Part shown: positions 53,949 through 64,000 of the stretch, in pieces
Position numbering within the stretch: position 1 is the first letter of the stretch
Layout of the letters: the number at the start of each line of letters is the position of its first letter
Origin: Poronia punctata
Lineage: Eukaryota; Ascomycota; Sordariomycetes; Xylariales; Xylariaceae
Assembly (NCBI GenBank): GCA_022579005.1
Contig: MU401614.1
Coordinates: 1 to 64,000, forward strand
Reading direction: 5' to 3'
Length of the DNA: 64,000 nucleotides
Notes under the pieces: model-generated
What the model was told of the DNA's origin: nothing
The model's input: only the letters and a program-made list of their open reading frames with translations
Databases searched by the model: none
Translations under genes and position numbers: made by a program

Positions 53949-56248
53949 GGAAGGAAGATGGGATGAACACTACGTTTTGTTTTTGGCTGTTGACATGGTC
54001 GTATTTTATTTCGCACGCATCGATAAAGGGAGCAAGGCGAATCTGGTCTCGGTTTCCATACCTTATTTTACTAGTACGAAACACAACGCATCTGGGATAG
54101 GGCGTATACACATACATACAGCGGCGACGATATCATTCTGACTCGAAGAAGATTTGACACATATCCTTGTGGGACCTCGCCGATACTCGACCTCGCACAG
54201 TGAATCCGACTTTGCTTCCACCGCCTTCGGTTTTGATGCTTGGACATGAATGGCCGAAGCCAATAGCCGTAGGGTCGGTACGTAGATAGGGCAAGAGTGA
54301 AATACAAAATAAGTAAATAAACGTTAATGGAAATAAGCCAGCCAAGTCAACCAAGTCAGCCAACATCTTACATGTGCTGATACACACCCCCAATCAAACC
54401 TAGCTAGGCCTCACATATAGTTTGATCCTTTAGTCCCCCCCGGTCTTTCCGCTCGTCGAGCTGCTATTTATTGTGTGGTGTATTCTCTAGACCTAATTAC
54501 TAAAAGGAATTATTTATTAGTGGGAGACTCTTTATTGGCAAACCTGTAATGAATATCAAACCCCTGATGGTCTTGTCCTACGCGTCCAATTTGTCTAAGA
54601 TGCCGTAAGACTTTTTTGTGGCATTGGTAAACTACAGTAGGTAGTTGGCTTGATAAGACGCAATACAGGCATGGTTTCTTTTTTTTTACTTGACAATCTT
54701 GTGTCGTTAAGAAGGCACGCAATCTAATGACTCCTCTGAACGAGGCCTGAGAAGACTATCTCTATCTATACAGAATCTAGGCTGTGTTAGTATTGTTGGG
54801 TCATTCAAATGTGTCCATACTCCCTAGCACCTAACCTAGGTTGGGGTTACTGTTAGGGCAAATAATTTGTCTACTAGATTTATTATAAAACGTGTGCTCC
54901 GTCTATTACTACCAATGCGACAGGTCCTGGGTTGGTACCTACATAGTTAAACAAACAAGATACCTGTCAAAGAGTAAAATCTAACCTAGCCCAGTTTAAA
55001 AATAGTCTTTACTATAAATGCTGCGTAGAGGATCGATTCATCAACATTGCGATAGCCCGTCCTTCAAAAGTTAAAGGGGGGGGGGGGGGGGGGGGTAGAT
55101 AGTTCCTTCTTCGTTTTAACATGACAGAAAACAATTCTATCTTGATCACCTACAACAAGTCCCCCCGATCCCTAGACCAGTTTAATTCTCAGGTTCCTTG
55201 CCCGTTCGAACGTCTTTCTTCAGTTCAGCGAAACTCTTTATAAAGACTCGAAAGGGCTGCGTATAGGTAGGTCGCAATTGCAAGTATCAAAGACTTGGGT
55301 GTTGCGAGGAGTGCTGTATTGCGTGCGTTGGTCACTCACTACTTTATCTAACGGACATCCTACGACATTCCATCGCAAACGACCTCGTGCCACTCCGCTC
55401 CGGCTCTTGAGCATCAATCGAAACTGATAAACCTGGATAGACACATCAATCCTCGCATTGACCGGCACGAATAAATTAGTAGGGTAGTGAGGCGGTTCCA
55501 CAAGAGAGGTCGTCAACCGGGGAAATCCTCATGATGAACATTCTGGAAGTCTACTCGTAGGGTATTTATGAGCAGAATGGCTTATAACGGCGTTGGGTAA
55601 TATAGAATCGATGGGGTAGCGGGATATGGTAAGAAGTGCGGCTCGATAAGTCTAACCTAGCTATTACCTAGAGTCTGATAAGCTTGAGCAGGACGGCTCG
55701 ATTTTTAGACTACAAAAAGCACGTCGCATACGACATCTGGAAGACGCTTTCAGAGAAAAGAGAGTCGAGGCAATTATGGCTACATGTACCTAACCTTGCG
55801 ATGTTTTACCGGGTACTACAGGGGAAACATCACTACAGGGTGAACACGCAATGCCGCACCTGCCTTTGAAAGTCGTTTAATCACTCGGTCGAGATCTACC
55901 AGCAAATCGACAAGCCGGGGCGGTTAGTCACAAAGGGACGTGTAAAACACAGATTTGATTGGCCCAGTGTGGAAAAAAGAAAAGGAAATCCCGTCGTTTT
56001 ATCGATAAATGTCAAGGTTTATACTTGTACAGAAATGTCGCGCCCGTTGCAAAGTGACAACAGGCGTGCTTTTAGACAAACCCAACCTTCCGGGGGCTTC
56101 CGCGACCTTGCCAAGTGCCGTACGGGAAAATGGACTCTCCCAGCCGTAAGGTCAATGGTAACGATCCCTTGATTCTCCCCTTTCTCCCATTTTCCCTTTC
56201 TGCTAGTTAACTCATGCGTCATTTTAAATGTCTAGACCCGGGACGCAT
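53949..56248. other. convergent intergenic region
   Basis: About 2.3 kb between the convergent NIPA-like gene and SUB2, with no supportable gene. It includes a 20-base G tract (55076-55095) and a TACTCGTA octamer at 55552. The ORFs near 55684 and 55969 are short and featureless. Confidence 0.55.
55076..55095. repeat. poly-G tract of 20 bases
   Basis: An uninterrupted run of about 20 G's in the convergent intergenic region. It could form a G-quadruplex, and such runs are also prone to length errors in sequencing. Confidence 0.9.
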
Positions 56249-58370
56249 TTATGCCGCCATGTACGTAGTGGGGTCAATGCCCTCCTTGGGGAATTCACTG
56301 TCATCCGCGTTAATACACATATCCGAGATGGCCGATTAGACAGCGGGTTGGCTCGGGTGGGGGGCTACTTACGGGAGAGCTACTTCAAATCGTTTCTCGA
56401 TTGACTTGAGCACCTCCTGATCCTGCTCACTGCTCACAAACGAGATGGCAAGACCTTTGGTACCGAATCGACCAGCACGACCGACACGATGCAGGTAAGA
56501 GTCAGCATCAGCCGGGAGATCGTAGTTGATGGCCAGATTGATGCGCTCAATATCGATACCACGTCCAAAGACGTCGGTAGCTACACAGATTCGCTTGTTG
56601 AACTCCTTGAATTCTTTGTAGCGTTTGATACTGTCCCCCCCCTCATTGTTAGTCTCCTTCTATGGCCCGATTGTTTTGTTTGGATGGGCACTTACCGCTC
56701 TTCCTGGCTGACGCCAGAATGAACTGCAATGGACGGGAAGTTGCATTCGCGCAGCAACTTGTCTAGCTCCGTGGCACGAACGGTGCTCTTGACGAAGATG
56801 ATGACTTGATTGAACTGAAGCTCGTCGAGCAGCTCGTTCAACTTTCGGTTCTTCTCCTTCTCCTGGAGTTTGAGGTAATACTGTTGCAGACCGTGCAGGG
56901 TCAACTTGGTGTCTTCATCGACATAATGCTCTGTGGGATTTTGCATAAATTTGCGGCAGATCGGCTTGATGTCCTCGGCGAGGGTGGCGGAGAACATCAT
57001 AACTTGTTTCTGCGTCGGGGTCGACCGGAAGATATCCTGGACGTCGCGTCGCATGTCTATCCGGAGTCAGTCAAACCCTCCAAAAAAGGACTCGGTGACG
57101 ACGAGAATCCTTACCGACGGCATCAAGCATCTTGTCGCACTCATCCAACACGAAGATCCGAACGCTACCCAGGCGGAGGTACTTGTCGCGGATCAGGGCG
57201 TTCAGTCGGCCGGGAGTACCGACAATGATGTGTGGGTGGGTGTCCTTGTTCTTGAGGACTTCGGCATCCTTCTGAATAGGTGTGCCACCGTAGAAGACGC
57301 CGGTCTTGATGTCAGGCATGTATTTACTGAAGCGGTTATACTCGTTTCGGATCTGGAATGCCAGCTCGCGAGTGTGGCACATAACGAGAACTGAACACTC
57401 GCCAGCAACAGGCTCGACTTGCTGTAGAGTGGTCAAGACGAAGACGGCCGTCTTTCCAAGACCAGACTTGGCCTGGCAGATGATGTCACCGCCAAGAAGG
57501 GCCTGGGGGATACAGGTTTGTTGGACTGCAGGTATCGACCGATGTTAGACAAGGTTTCCCAAGACGGATAATAAAAACGTAACGTGGAGAGGTAGGGGCT
57601 CGGTGGAAGGGGTTCGTCCAGGTCCGTCTGTGCGTCCGTCTATCGTCCATCATCGTCATCGTGTTGTTCTCTCGACATGCCGACAACTATCTCAACTAAT
57701 CGTTTCCAACCTCGCGGATTCCCGGCAGGCAAATGCGAGGATGGTAGGATATAAATTGTACAGGTCCGAAATCTCAACGCGTCAAGGGCTCGTAGCCACA
57801 GATAGCCATTGTCCGGCGACGGGTAACTACCAGAGAGTTCTCTAGGCTCGCGCGAGGCATCATATGCCTTATATGCACTGGAGCTGCATTTAGCCAGCAC
57901 ACCGCAGTGTTAAGCCAGGCTTATCAGGCTCGGAGGCGTCGCAGCCTCTCCCAAATTGAGCAAATCGAAATCCTTGCAGGAAACATAGCCGACGGATGAT
58001 CCTCATGTGTGGCCAATGGCGACTCCCGCCCAGCAGCCACCAGTTGTTGGCTTCCCACTTGCGACATGATTGGACAGACGAGACGGACGCTTGAAGGAGG
58101 GACGGATGATGCTTGATTGATATAAGACGTGTAAGATGTAGACTAACCCTCCGAAGGATGTTCGAAACCGCAATCGGCAATGGCCCGAAGAAGCTCGGGC
58201 TTCAATAGGAAGTCGCGGAAACCAGTGGCGTGAATGCCGACGTAAGACCCCTTCTTGTCAACATTATTTCCGGCGGCGGCAGCATCTGCCTTCTTGCCGT
58301 TGGCGGGTGCCGCATCATTGGTCGCTAGCTCCTCGTCGGAGTAGTCGATAAGATCCTCCTCGGCAGACAT
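56249..58370 (-). CDS. SUB2: SUB2/UAP56 DEAD-box (DECD) RNA helicase
   Basis: Sub2 is an ATP-dependent RNA helicase that acts in spliceosome assembly and, with the THO/TREX complex, in nuclear mRNA export. Five exons, 58148-58370, 57115-57525, 56696-57056, 56373-56630 and 56249-56297, encode 433 residues, the family's usual length. The N-terminus has [11 protein letters not shown]. The Q-motif region is [20 protein letters not shown]. Walker A is AKSGLGKT (93-100). The Walker B is DECD (202-205), diagnostic for the Sub2 subgroup. SAT is at 234-236. The [10 protein letters not shown] motif VI and C-terminal [11 protein letters not shown] are present. The first intron is 622 nt with donor GTTAGT, while the other three are 58-75 nt. 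Confidence 0.97.
57526..58147 (-). promoter_or_regulatory. long first intron of SUB2
   Basis: A 622-nt intron with donor GTTAGT and acceptor ACCTGCAG, roughly ten times longer than its neighbours. It splits codon 75 after the first base. Such an intron in a splicing and export factor could host feedback control or an alternative transcript, but nothing in the sequence proves this. Confidence 0.5.
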
Positions 58371-59443
58371 TATTGATGACTGAGGTCGTTGAAATCCGAC
58401 CGACTGCGTAGTCGGGTAGGGGCGAGGCGGTCGCGAACGAGACGAGAGAGGGCGTGTAGACGCGCCGTGCGATCAAATGACTGATGGAAGGCCCAAAGGA
58501 ACGGCGCGGGAGTAAATTAGGATAGATAAATAGAGTTGCGCGGAGGTTTGAGTTGGGGACAAATACGGGTAAGATGAAAGAAAAACCGGTGGATGGGTGG
58601 ATGTTGTTGTGACAGAGAAAGGCTGAATGGACATCAGCCAGGATTCAGAAAGAAATCAACCTGCATGCACTGACCTCCGCTCTGGTTGTACCTCAATAGG
58701 CTGTTTGGCTTGGGCTTATTAGACTAGTCTTTGGTATGGCACGCTGGAGGCTAGGCTAGGGACGCTGGGGGCTAGGCACGCAAGGAATGTTCATAGATTC
58801 GTGTTTCGGTACACTAGAACATTTGTGGTTAGGGGTGAGTCAGAAGGCTGGTGCAGGCAGGAGCAATCACCAGCCGAATACCCACATACCTACACGTACG
58901 TTTAGGTACCTACATACATGTACTCTTCCAACCTCGCTACTCGTAAACATTGTCCTCCACTATGTACCTAGAGGGTACCTAGTACTTTTAGGCATATCAG
59001 GATTTTACATTGTCTGAAGTAGACGCAACATGGGCAGTTCTTAGGGCACACCTGAGGTATCTAGAAACCTCTGAAAGAAGAAGACGGGTTATTGCATACA
59101 TAGTACATGCCTCTCTATTTACACATAACAACTTTATAGTTGCAAAGTGTCAACCTGTATTCCGTATTACACACATACGAGAGTACACGTAAACCTGCCT
59201 GGCGACACCCAGAACATATGACAAACCATCTACGAGAACTTACAGTACTTTAACTTGTACTGTGGTATGTACCCTACCTAGGAGGTATTACCTACTATTA
59301 TAATCCGGCTTGGCATCGCTGTACCTATTGTGTTACATGTAGAGCAGTTCCTTCTCTACTACTTACCAGACTAGAATATAGTGTTTGAATCATTTTTCAT
59401 ATAAATCAATATTGTAAATTTTCTACTCAAAGTTGGATCAAGA
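58371..59443. other. divergent intergenic region, SUB2 and RPR2
   Basis: About 1.07 kb between divergent starts, with no supportable gene. It presumably carries both promoters. TACTCGTA occurs at 58938 among TACCTAC-type strings. The short ORFs at about 58787 and 59010 have no recognisable content. Confidence 0.55.
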
Positions 59444-59944
59444 ATGGCCAAATCGAAGGGAAACCAAAAAGCAAGCACCTCAGTGCCCAACAAGCATTTA
59501 TTCTCGCGCCTCTCCTACCTGCACCAAGCAGCGACTTCCCTCGGTGTGCAGGTGGAGAAATCAGGAAAGGACACGGACACGGACACGGACACGGACACGA
59601 CGAGGCTGAACCTGGCCCGCCATCTGCTCACAACGTTCCGAGCTACGTCTCTGAAAAGCCAGATTAGGGTATCGCCGGCGATCAAGCATACCATCTGCAA
59701 GTTCTGTGACTCGCTGCTCATCGAGGGGAAGACAAGTACCTCTGTCGTTGAGAATCGGAGTAAAGGCGGCAGGAAACCCTGGGCTGATGTCCTAGTTGTG
59801 AGATGTGATACGTGTGGTGGGGTGAGGCGCTTTCCGGTCGGTGCTGAGAGACAGAAGCGTCGCCCCTTGCGGGAGCAGACGGTGGCGGATGAACATCGGC
59901 TATTGCCAATCGACAAAGGGACGGACGCTGGAATGAAGGGATGA
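59444..59944 (+). CDS. RPR2: RNase P/MRP subunit Rpr2/Rpp21-like
   Basis: Rpr2/Rpp21 proteins bind the RNA of ribonuclease P, which trims the 5' leader of pre-tRNA; the related Snm1 is in RNase MRP. One exon, 166 residues, within the family's size range. The N-terminus (KHLFSRLSYLHQAA, about 17-30) is the conserved helix. Four cysteines, C85 and C88 (CKFC) and C121 and C124 (CDTC), form the zinc ribbon; the CGGVRRFPV tail of the second pair is typical. Between the helix and the zinc ribbon lies a tandem DT repeat (about residues 43-52), encoded by ACGGAC-like hexamers. The C-terminus is basic. Rpr2 against Snm1 is decided on overall resemblance only. Confidence 0.85.
   Translation: MAKSKGNQKASTSVPNKHLFSRLSYLHQAATSLGVQVEKSGKDTDTDTDTDTTRLNLARHLLTTFRATSLKSQIRVSPAIKHTICKFCDSLLIEGKTSTSVVENRSKGGRKPWADVLVVRCDTCGGVRRFPVGAERQKRRPLREQTVADEHRLLPIDKGTDAGMKG
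59571..59600 (+). repeat. hexamer repeat inside RPR2
   Basis: Five tandem copies of the hexamer GGACAC encode alternating Asp and Thr. The repeat is in frame and may vary in length between strains. Confidence 0.85.
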
Positions 59945-60950
59945 ATGAATTGGATTGGGCGGTAACTGATCGTCTGCGAATAAATCTCACTGAGTGTCTG
60001 TTACGGGCATGTCAGCCTCAAAGCGTGACCAAAGAAACCGACATCGAAGGACATTATTGCGCTAGCAGACACAACTCATTCTGCCGATGTCATTCACGGT
60101 TCCTTTGTTGGTACCTTCTCCGACTCGCCCTGTCAGGCACACCCGCTCCGATTTAGCGGTACTGTGTCTCATCTATCTTCCATGGACTACGACAAAGTCT
60201 CATACGCCAACTGTGCTCTCCTCAAGCTGAGTGGCCAACCATTTCAGGAGACCGTCACCTTTAAAATGGTGCTTCCGCTCCGCCAGCACACCCGAGCCCA
60301 TGTTGTTGGTATTCCTTTCGCTCATAATCATTCCGAGCCATTGCAGCCCGCCCTCTTAAGATTTAAGCGCCCGCGGTGTATCTAGGACTGCTGCAGTAAA
60401 ATAGGAATTGTCTCTTCGTGTCCGGAAAGGAGCCAGAAGTCATCCCAGTGTACCCATGGAAAAGGAAAGCGCCGAATTTAATTAGAGCCCGACAATAAAT
60501 GAATAAGGAGATCTCAATAGGAGGAACTGTACTATTGTGTGCCCTCCTTAGAGCCCCGGGAGAGATATCGACGTTCCTAGAGCCGGCTGCGTCAGGCTTA
60601 GCTATCATGGCATTACTTCTGGCTTGTCACCCTAGACACCATGCACTATCTGCTCCGAATACGACTGAATAATGTGAGAGCAGTCCTTTCCTCAAGGTGA
60701 TGGGAGTATAAGAGCTCTACCACATTGTACACGTTGTGCGGTATGTAAAAGACTGCCAGTTGTTACAAGATCACAATATATCATTGATGCATGAAAGATG
60801 CATGAAAGATGCATGAAAGATGCATGAAAGATGCATGAAACTCGCCTTCCAGTTTCTCTACTAGAACATTATAAATTGTCCAGTGGCTGACTAGGGATGT
60901 GTATTATCTCAACCGTGTCTACTTTCACCGTCCTCCCAAGTATTCCGCCT
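59945..60950. other. convergent intergenic region
   Basis: About 1 kb between convergent RPR2 and HSK3, with no supportable gene. It contains an 11-bp tandem repeat at 60786-60840. Confidence 0.55.
60786..60840. repeat. 11-bp tandem repeat, five copies
   Basis: Five perfect copies of GATGCATGAAA (55 bp) lie about 110 bp beyond the HSK3 stop codon, possibly in its 3' UTR. TGCATG is a palindromic core within each unit. Confidence 0.9.
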
Positions 60951-61752
60951 TTACGTTTGGCTTGGTCGCTCGGTCCGATGTTGCTCCTTAAACGCTTCCT
61001 CGCCTAGGACTTTGCTCGCCGCCATGAAGCTGTAAGTGAGTCAGAGATCAGTATCTAAAGACTTGTCGTATCGGGTGCTGAGTCTTCCTTGCATGTCGAG
61101 CTACGGGTACGATATCGACTCGTGAGGTCAAACTGAGGAACGAACGATGTGACACTGGGTTCATGGACTCCGAATCGGTGCTTATAGAAAATATGATGAA
61201 GCAAAGGTAATGTAATATCAGTGAGGGGAGAATGGATGGAAATACTCACAGACTACCATGCCAACTTCCCAGCCCACGCATGGCCTCGGCTTGGACACTC
61301 GTCATGCGTAGCAAGTTCTCTGTGTCTGCGAGGTTGGCAGAGAGCTGCGCTAGCTGTGAATGTAGATGTGTCTATAACTTAATTAGTCGGATGAAAAAAC
61401 ACGGCCGTATCTAATCCGTGTGGACGTGAATATATAATATCAAATGCGTATAGGGACGGTGGCTATCTCGTCACTTCGACCCTGCCGAATCCCGGTTCTA
61501 CTCATAGGCTTAGAGTATTTTAAAGCGGGGTACATACATGAACGCATCACAGACGGGGTCGGACATCAACTTATATACCCGAAACCATGAAACCACGGAG
61601 CAGGATTCTGTTGGGGAGGGGGGTGGTTGCCAAAAATAACGAAAACAAGCACTCACCAACTGTCTCGCCTTGACAACACCGCCAGATACCTGCGGCGCTA
61701 TAGACGGTCTCGTCGTGTGACCACTGAAAGTGCGATCTGTTCGGTTCGACAT
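60951..61752 (-). CDS. HSK3: DASH/Dam1 complex subunit Hsk3
   Basis: Hsk3 is a tiny subunit of the DASH/Dam1 ring that couples kinetochores to microtubules during mitosis. I assembled three exons by splice sites and frame: 61657-61752, 61250-61353 and 60951-61029, closing at a TAA to give 92 residues. The protein begins MSNRTDRTFSGHTTRPS. Its core is KARQLLAQLSANLADTENLL, then MRGLGSWHGSLFMAASKVLGEE. The L-G-x-x-H-G-S-x-x-x-(A/G)-(A/S) pattern near the C-terminus matches that of yeast Hsk3. Introns are 303 and 220 nt, longer than most here. The donors are GTGAGT and the acceptors TTCACAG and CTTACAG. Because each exon is short, no single ORF shows this gene. Hsk3 is fungus-specific, which supports the ascomycete assignment. 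Confidence 0.82.
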
Positions 61753-62081
61753 ATCTGATGTACAACCTTGGAAGGCCGCATCCACGCACAATCAGGGTGT
61801 GATGATGCAGCACACTACGAATGGATGGCCACAGACAATACCTCTAAGCGTCCTAGAGAGATGTTCGTATCCGCTACCAGCCGCGTTACTCGAGCGGAGC
61901 CTTGAGAAGTATGTAGGAGCGAGGTAGGATAAAACACCCCATTGAAAGATATGTATGTAAGGGAGAGTTCTTGATTGTTCCAGTTTCCACAATGTGATAA
62001 TAGAACCTTGAAAGTACAATTGCTGGAGAGCAAACCGGTACAGGGTTTGGCCCTCTTTCGGGATGCTGTATGTCTATAGAC
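61753..62081. other. intergenic, upstream of HSK3
   Basis: About 330 bp with ordinary base composition, presumably the HSK3 promoter. I see no gene. The AT-rich element begins at once on its right. Confidence 0.5.
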
Positions 62082-62559
62082 TACCTTAGCAGGACTCCTG
62101 GCTGGCTAACAAGCCCTGCGCAAGGGTTGTAGTGTAGCAAGCCAACCTAGGTTTATAAGGGTAACATAGGTTACAAGCCTTGTACAAGGTCAACAAGCCT
62201 TGCAGATCTAACAACCCTTGCAAAATTGTCTACTATTAGGTGCGCTATAATAAACTTAGTGTTTACTATAAAAGTACTGAAATTTACTAAAAAGGTACTA
62301 TTGCAATTACTTTATATTAACGCTACATATATATACTTACTACCCTTTTAATGCTATTACTTACCTCTTAAAGCTATTATAACTATTACCTACTTCTTAA
62401 TGCTACTATAATTATTACTTAACCTACTTATTTACTTTTTAATACTACTATAACTGCTATAGTTTTTATAGCTATATAGTTTTTATAGCTATATAGCTAT
62501 ATAGCTAGTATGTTAGCTAAAATAACGCGTTGTTAACAGCTATTATATATATATTTAGT

Positions 62560-62665
62560 GCTTAGTTAATTAACTAGGTTAATTTAATCTAGGTTAATTT
62601 ATTTAGGTTAATTTAAGTTAATCTAGGTTAATTTAGGTTAATTTAAGTTAATCTAGGTTAATTAA
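62560..62665. repeat. TTAGGTTAAT-type tandem repeats
   Basis: Eight or so imperfect copies of a 10-12-bp unit (AGGTTAATTTA, AAGTTAATCT) lie inside the AT-rich element. They are probably internal repeats of the decayed transposon. Confidence 0.75.
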
Positions 62666-62789
62666 GCTATATGCTTGCTAAAAAGACTTTAAGTAACTTA
62701 GTGTGCTATAAAATTTTATATATAATTAATTATATATGTTAGTTTTAGCTATAAGTAGCTAGCTTATATAAATTAAAAGTAGTAATAGT

Positions 62790-62885
62790 AAAAAAGGTAA
62801 AAAAGATAAAAATGCATAGGTAAAAAAGGTAAAAATGTATAAGTAAAAAAAGTAAAAATGCATAGGTAAAAAAAGTAGAAAATAT
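62790..62885. repeat. GGTAAAAA-type tandem repeats
   Basis: Alternating A-rich units (AAAAATGCATAGGTAAAAAA and variants) recur about every 30 bp three times inside the AT-rich element. Confidence 0.7.
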
Positions 62886-63189
62886 AAGAGCTAAAGTTTT
62901 TTAAAAGTATAGCTATAACTGCACTAATATATAAAATAGGCTTTTTTAACCTTAAAAGAAAAAAAATAACCTTAAAAAGAAAAAAAGTACGTAAATAGTT
63001 ATAGTAATTAAATAGTATACTACTTGCTATATTTTGTTTTTATATACTTTGCTAAGTAAATTATATAAGTAAGTACTTAACAATTAACCTCTAGCAAGCC
63101 TTATAAAATAAACAAGCCTTGTAGCCTTTATATAGGCCTTATAGTCTTTACGCAAGGCTTATTAGCTAACCAGGACTCCTGCTAAGGTA

Positions 63190-64000
63190 TAATGCTATAT
63201 GTATAACCTAGCAGGGCTTTTCTCTTAGCTAAATAATTGCAGATATTAATAAATAATATAACTAGACCGCATAGGAACCTATATTATATATCTGCCTTAC
63301 ATGTACACTTAAGTTAAGCATAATATAGATATACTAAGTTGTATATATAACTTTTATATATATATATATTTTATTTCCTAGCATACTTAAATAGGTAAAA
63401 GCACAAAAACTGGTAAAAATGTTGCTTTATTTGTACGCTAATTTAACAATAACATTAGACTCTCTTTGTCTTTTTATTAAGTACTATAGTATAAGTAGGT
63501 TGCGTCTTTTTTAATAGCGTGTTTAGTTAGGTGTTTTGCTAATTGCTTAAATATATTGCGTTTTTATATATAGCTTTGCTAGCGTAGGTTATCCTTTATA
63601 ATAATTTAATATACCTTATGCTTTAGCAATATAATAATTATTTTTAGCAAACTTATTAACAACTTTTTAATTAATTATTACTTATTATTAAAAGCCTTAT
63701 AAATAAAAAAAATCCTAGTAATTTAAGTAGCTAATATTTTATTAACCTTTTTTGCCTTATAAGTTTTTTTAATTAGTATATTAGTTATAGCTAGTATAAT
63801 ATATGCTATAAAGCTGCTAGAAAAACTGCTAATATACTATATTTTTTAAACTTATAAAAATAAGTAATAAGTAATGCAACTAAACACTACTTAAAAGAGT
63901 TTTTAATAAAGCACTTATAAATTACTATTAAAGCACTTATTTAGCTGCTAGCAGCTATTAAAAGTTAGTAGCTAAAAAGTAAATTTTATGTTTTTTTTTA
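63190..64000. other. AT-rich, gene-free block to window end
   Basis: The low-GC sequence continues past the right end of the TIR element with no ORF of note and many TA-rich strings. It looks like further RIP-like decayed repeat sequence, perhaps a second element that extends beyond the window. Confidence 0.6.

Larger units (their letters stand above)
62082..63189. mobile_element. AT-rich TIR element with TA flanks, RIP-like decay
   Basis: CCTTAGCAGGACTCCTGG at 62084-62101 is matched in inverted orientation at 63170-63187, and the similarity continues about 20 bp further inwards. The two termini differ mostly by C/T and G/A, the pattern left by repeat-induced point mutation. TA dinucleotides flank both ends, as a Tc1/mariner or Fot1-type target duplication would. 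The 1,104-bp interior is very AT-rich with no ORF. It contains subterminal ACAAGCCTTG-type repeats on both sides. It is either a decayed transposon or a non-autonomous derivative. Confidence 0.72.

Noticed and set aside
54063..54393. minus-strand ORFs just past the NIPA gene
   Set aside because: They lie antisense to its probable 3' UTR, are short, and have no recognisable content.

Overview
The window looks like nuclear DNA of a filamentous ascomycete (Pezizomycotina, probably Sordariomycetes). The signs are many short introns (mostly 55-111 nt) with GTAAGT-like donors and yAG acceptors, a peroxisomal malate synthase ending in SKL, a fungal DASH subunit (Hsk3), a fungal Clr5-domain fragment, an intron-bearing tRNA-Glu, and an AT-rich, RIP-like decayed transposon. 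No species can be named from the sequence alone.

Layout. 1-18.7 kb is nearly gene-free: a TAA microsatellite, a Clr5-domain fragment (about 11 kb), a tRNA-like remnant (about 12 kb) and tRNA-Val(UAC). From 18.7 kb to 61.8 kb runs a housekeeping block: malate synthase (-), Gin4-type septin kinase (-) divergent from SMC5 (+), an MSC7-like membrane aldehyde dehydrogenase (-), tRNA-Glu(CUC) with intron (-), a Dnf-type P4-ATPase flippase (-), a conserved fungal protein that may be an Nse6/Slf2-like partner of Smc5/6 (+), V-ATPase subunit E (-), a NIPA-type Mg transporter (+), the mRNA-export helicase SUB2 (-), RNase P/MRP subunit Rpr2/Rpp21 (+), and a three-exon HSK3 (-) too small to appear as one ORF. 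From 62.08 kb the composition falls abruptly to AT-rich: a 1.1 kb element with terminal inverted repeats and TA flanks, then more AT-rich sequence to the window end.

The genes do not form a biosynthetic cluster or operon. They cover the glyoxylate cycle, cell cycle and septins (GIN4), genome stability (SMC5 and perhaps its loader), membrane asymmetry (flippase), vacuolar acidification, RNA processing and export, and kinetochore-microtubule attachment (HSK3). All exon structures were joined by hand from splice motifs and frame, and each multi-exon model closes in frame from ATG to stop.

The most unusual signal is an octamer, TACTCGTA (reverse complement TACGAGTA), which I counted 33 times; about two would be expected by chance. 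Only one copy lies in a coding exon. Other non-gene signals are two fold-back structures (43.1 and 51.1 kb), a B-box-containing hairpin locus (12.0 kb), a 622-nt first intron in SUB2, and the TIR element at the right end. I saw no clearly new gene system.
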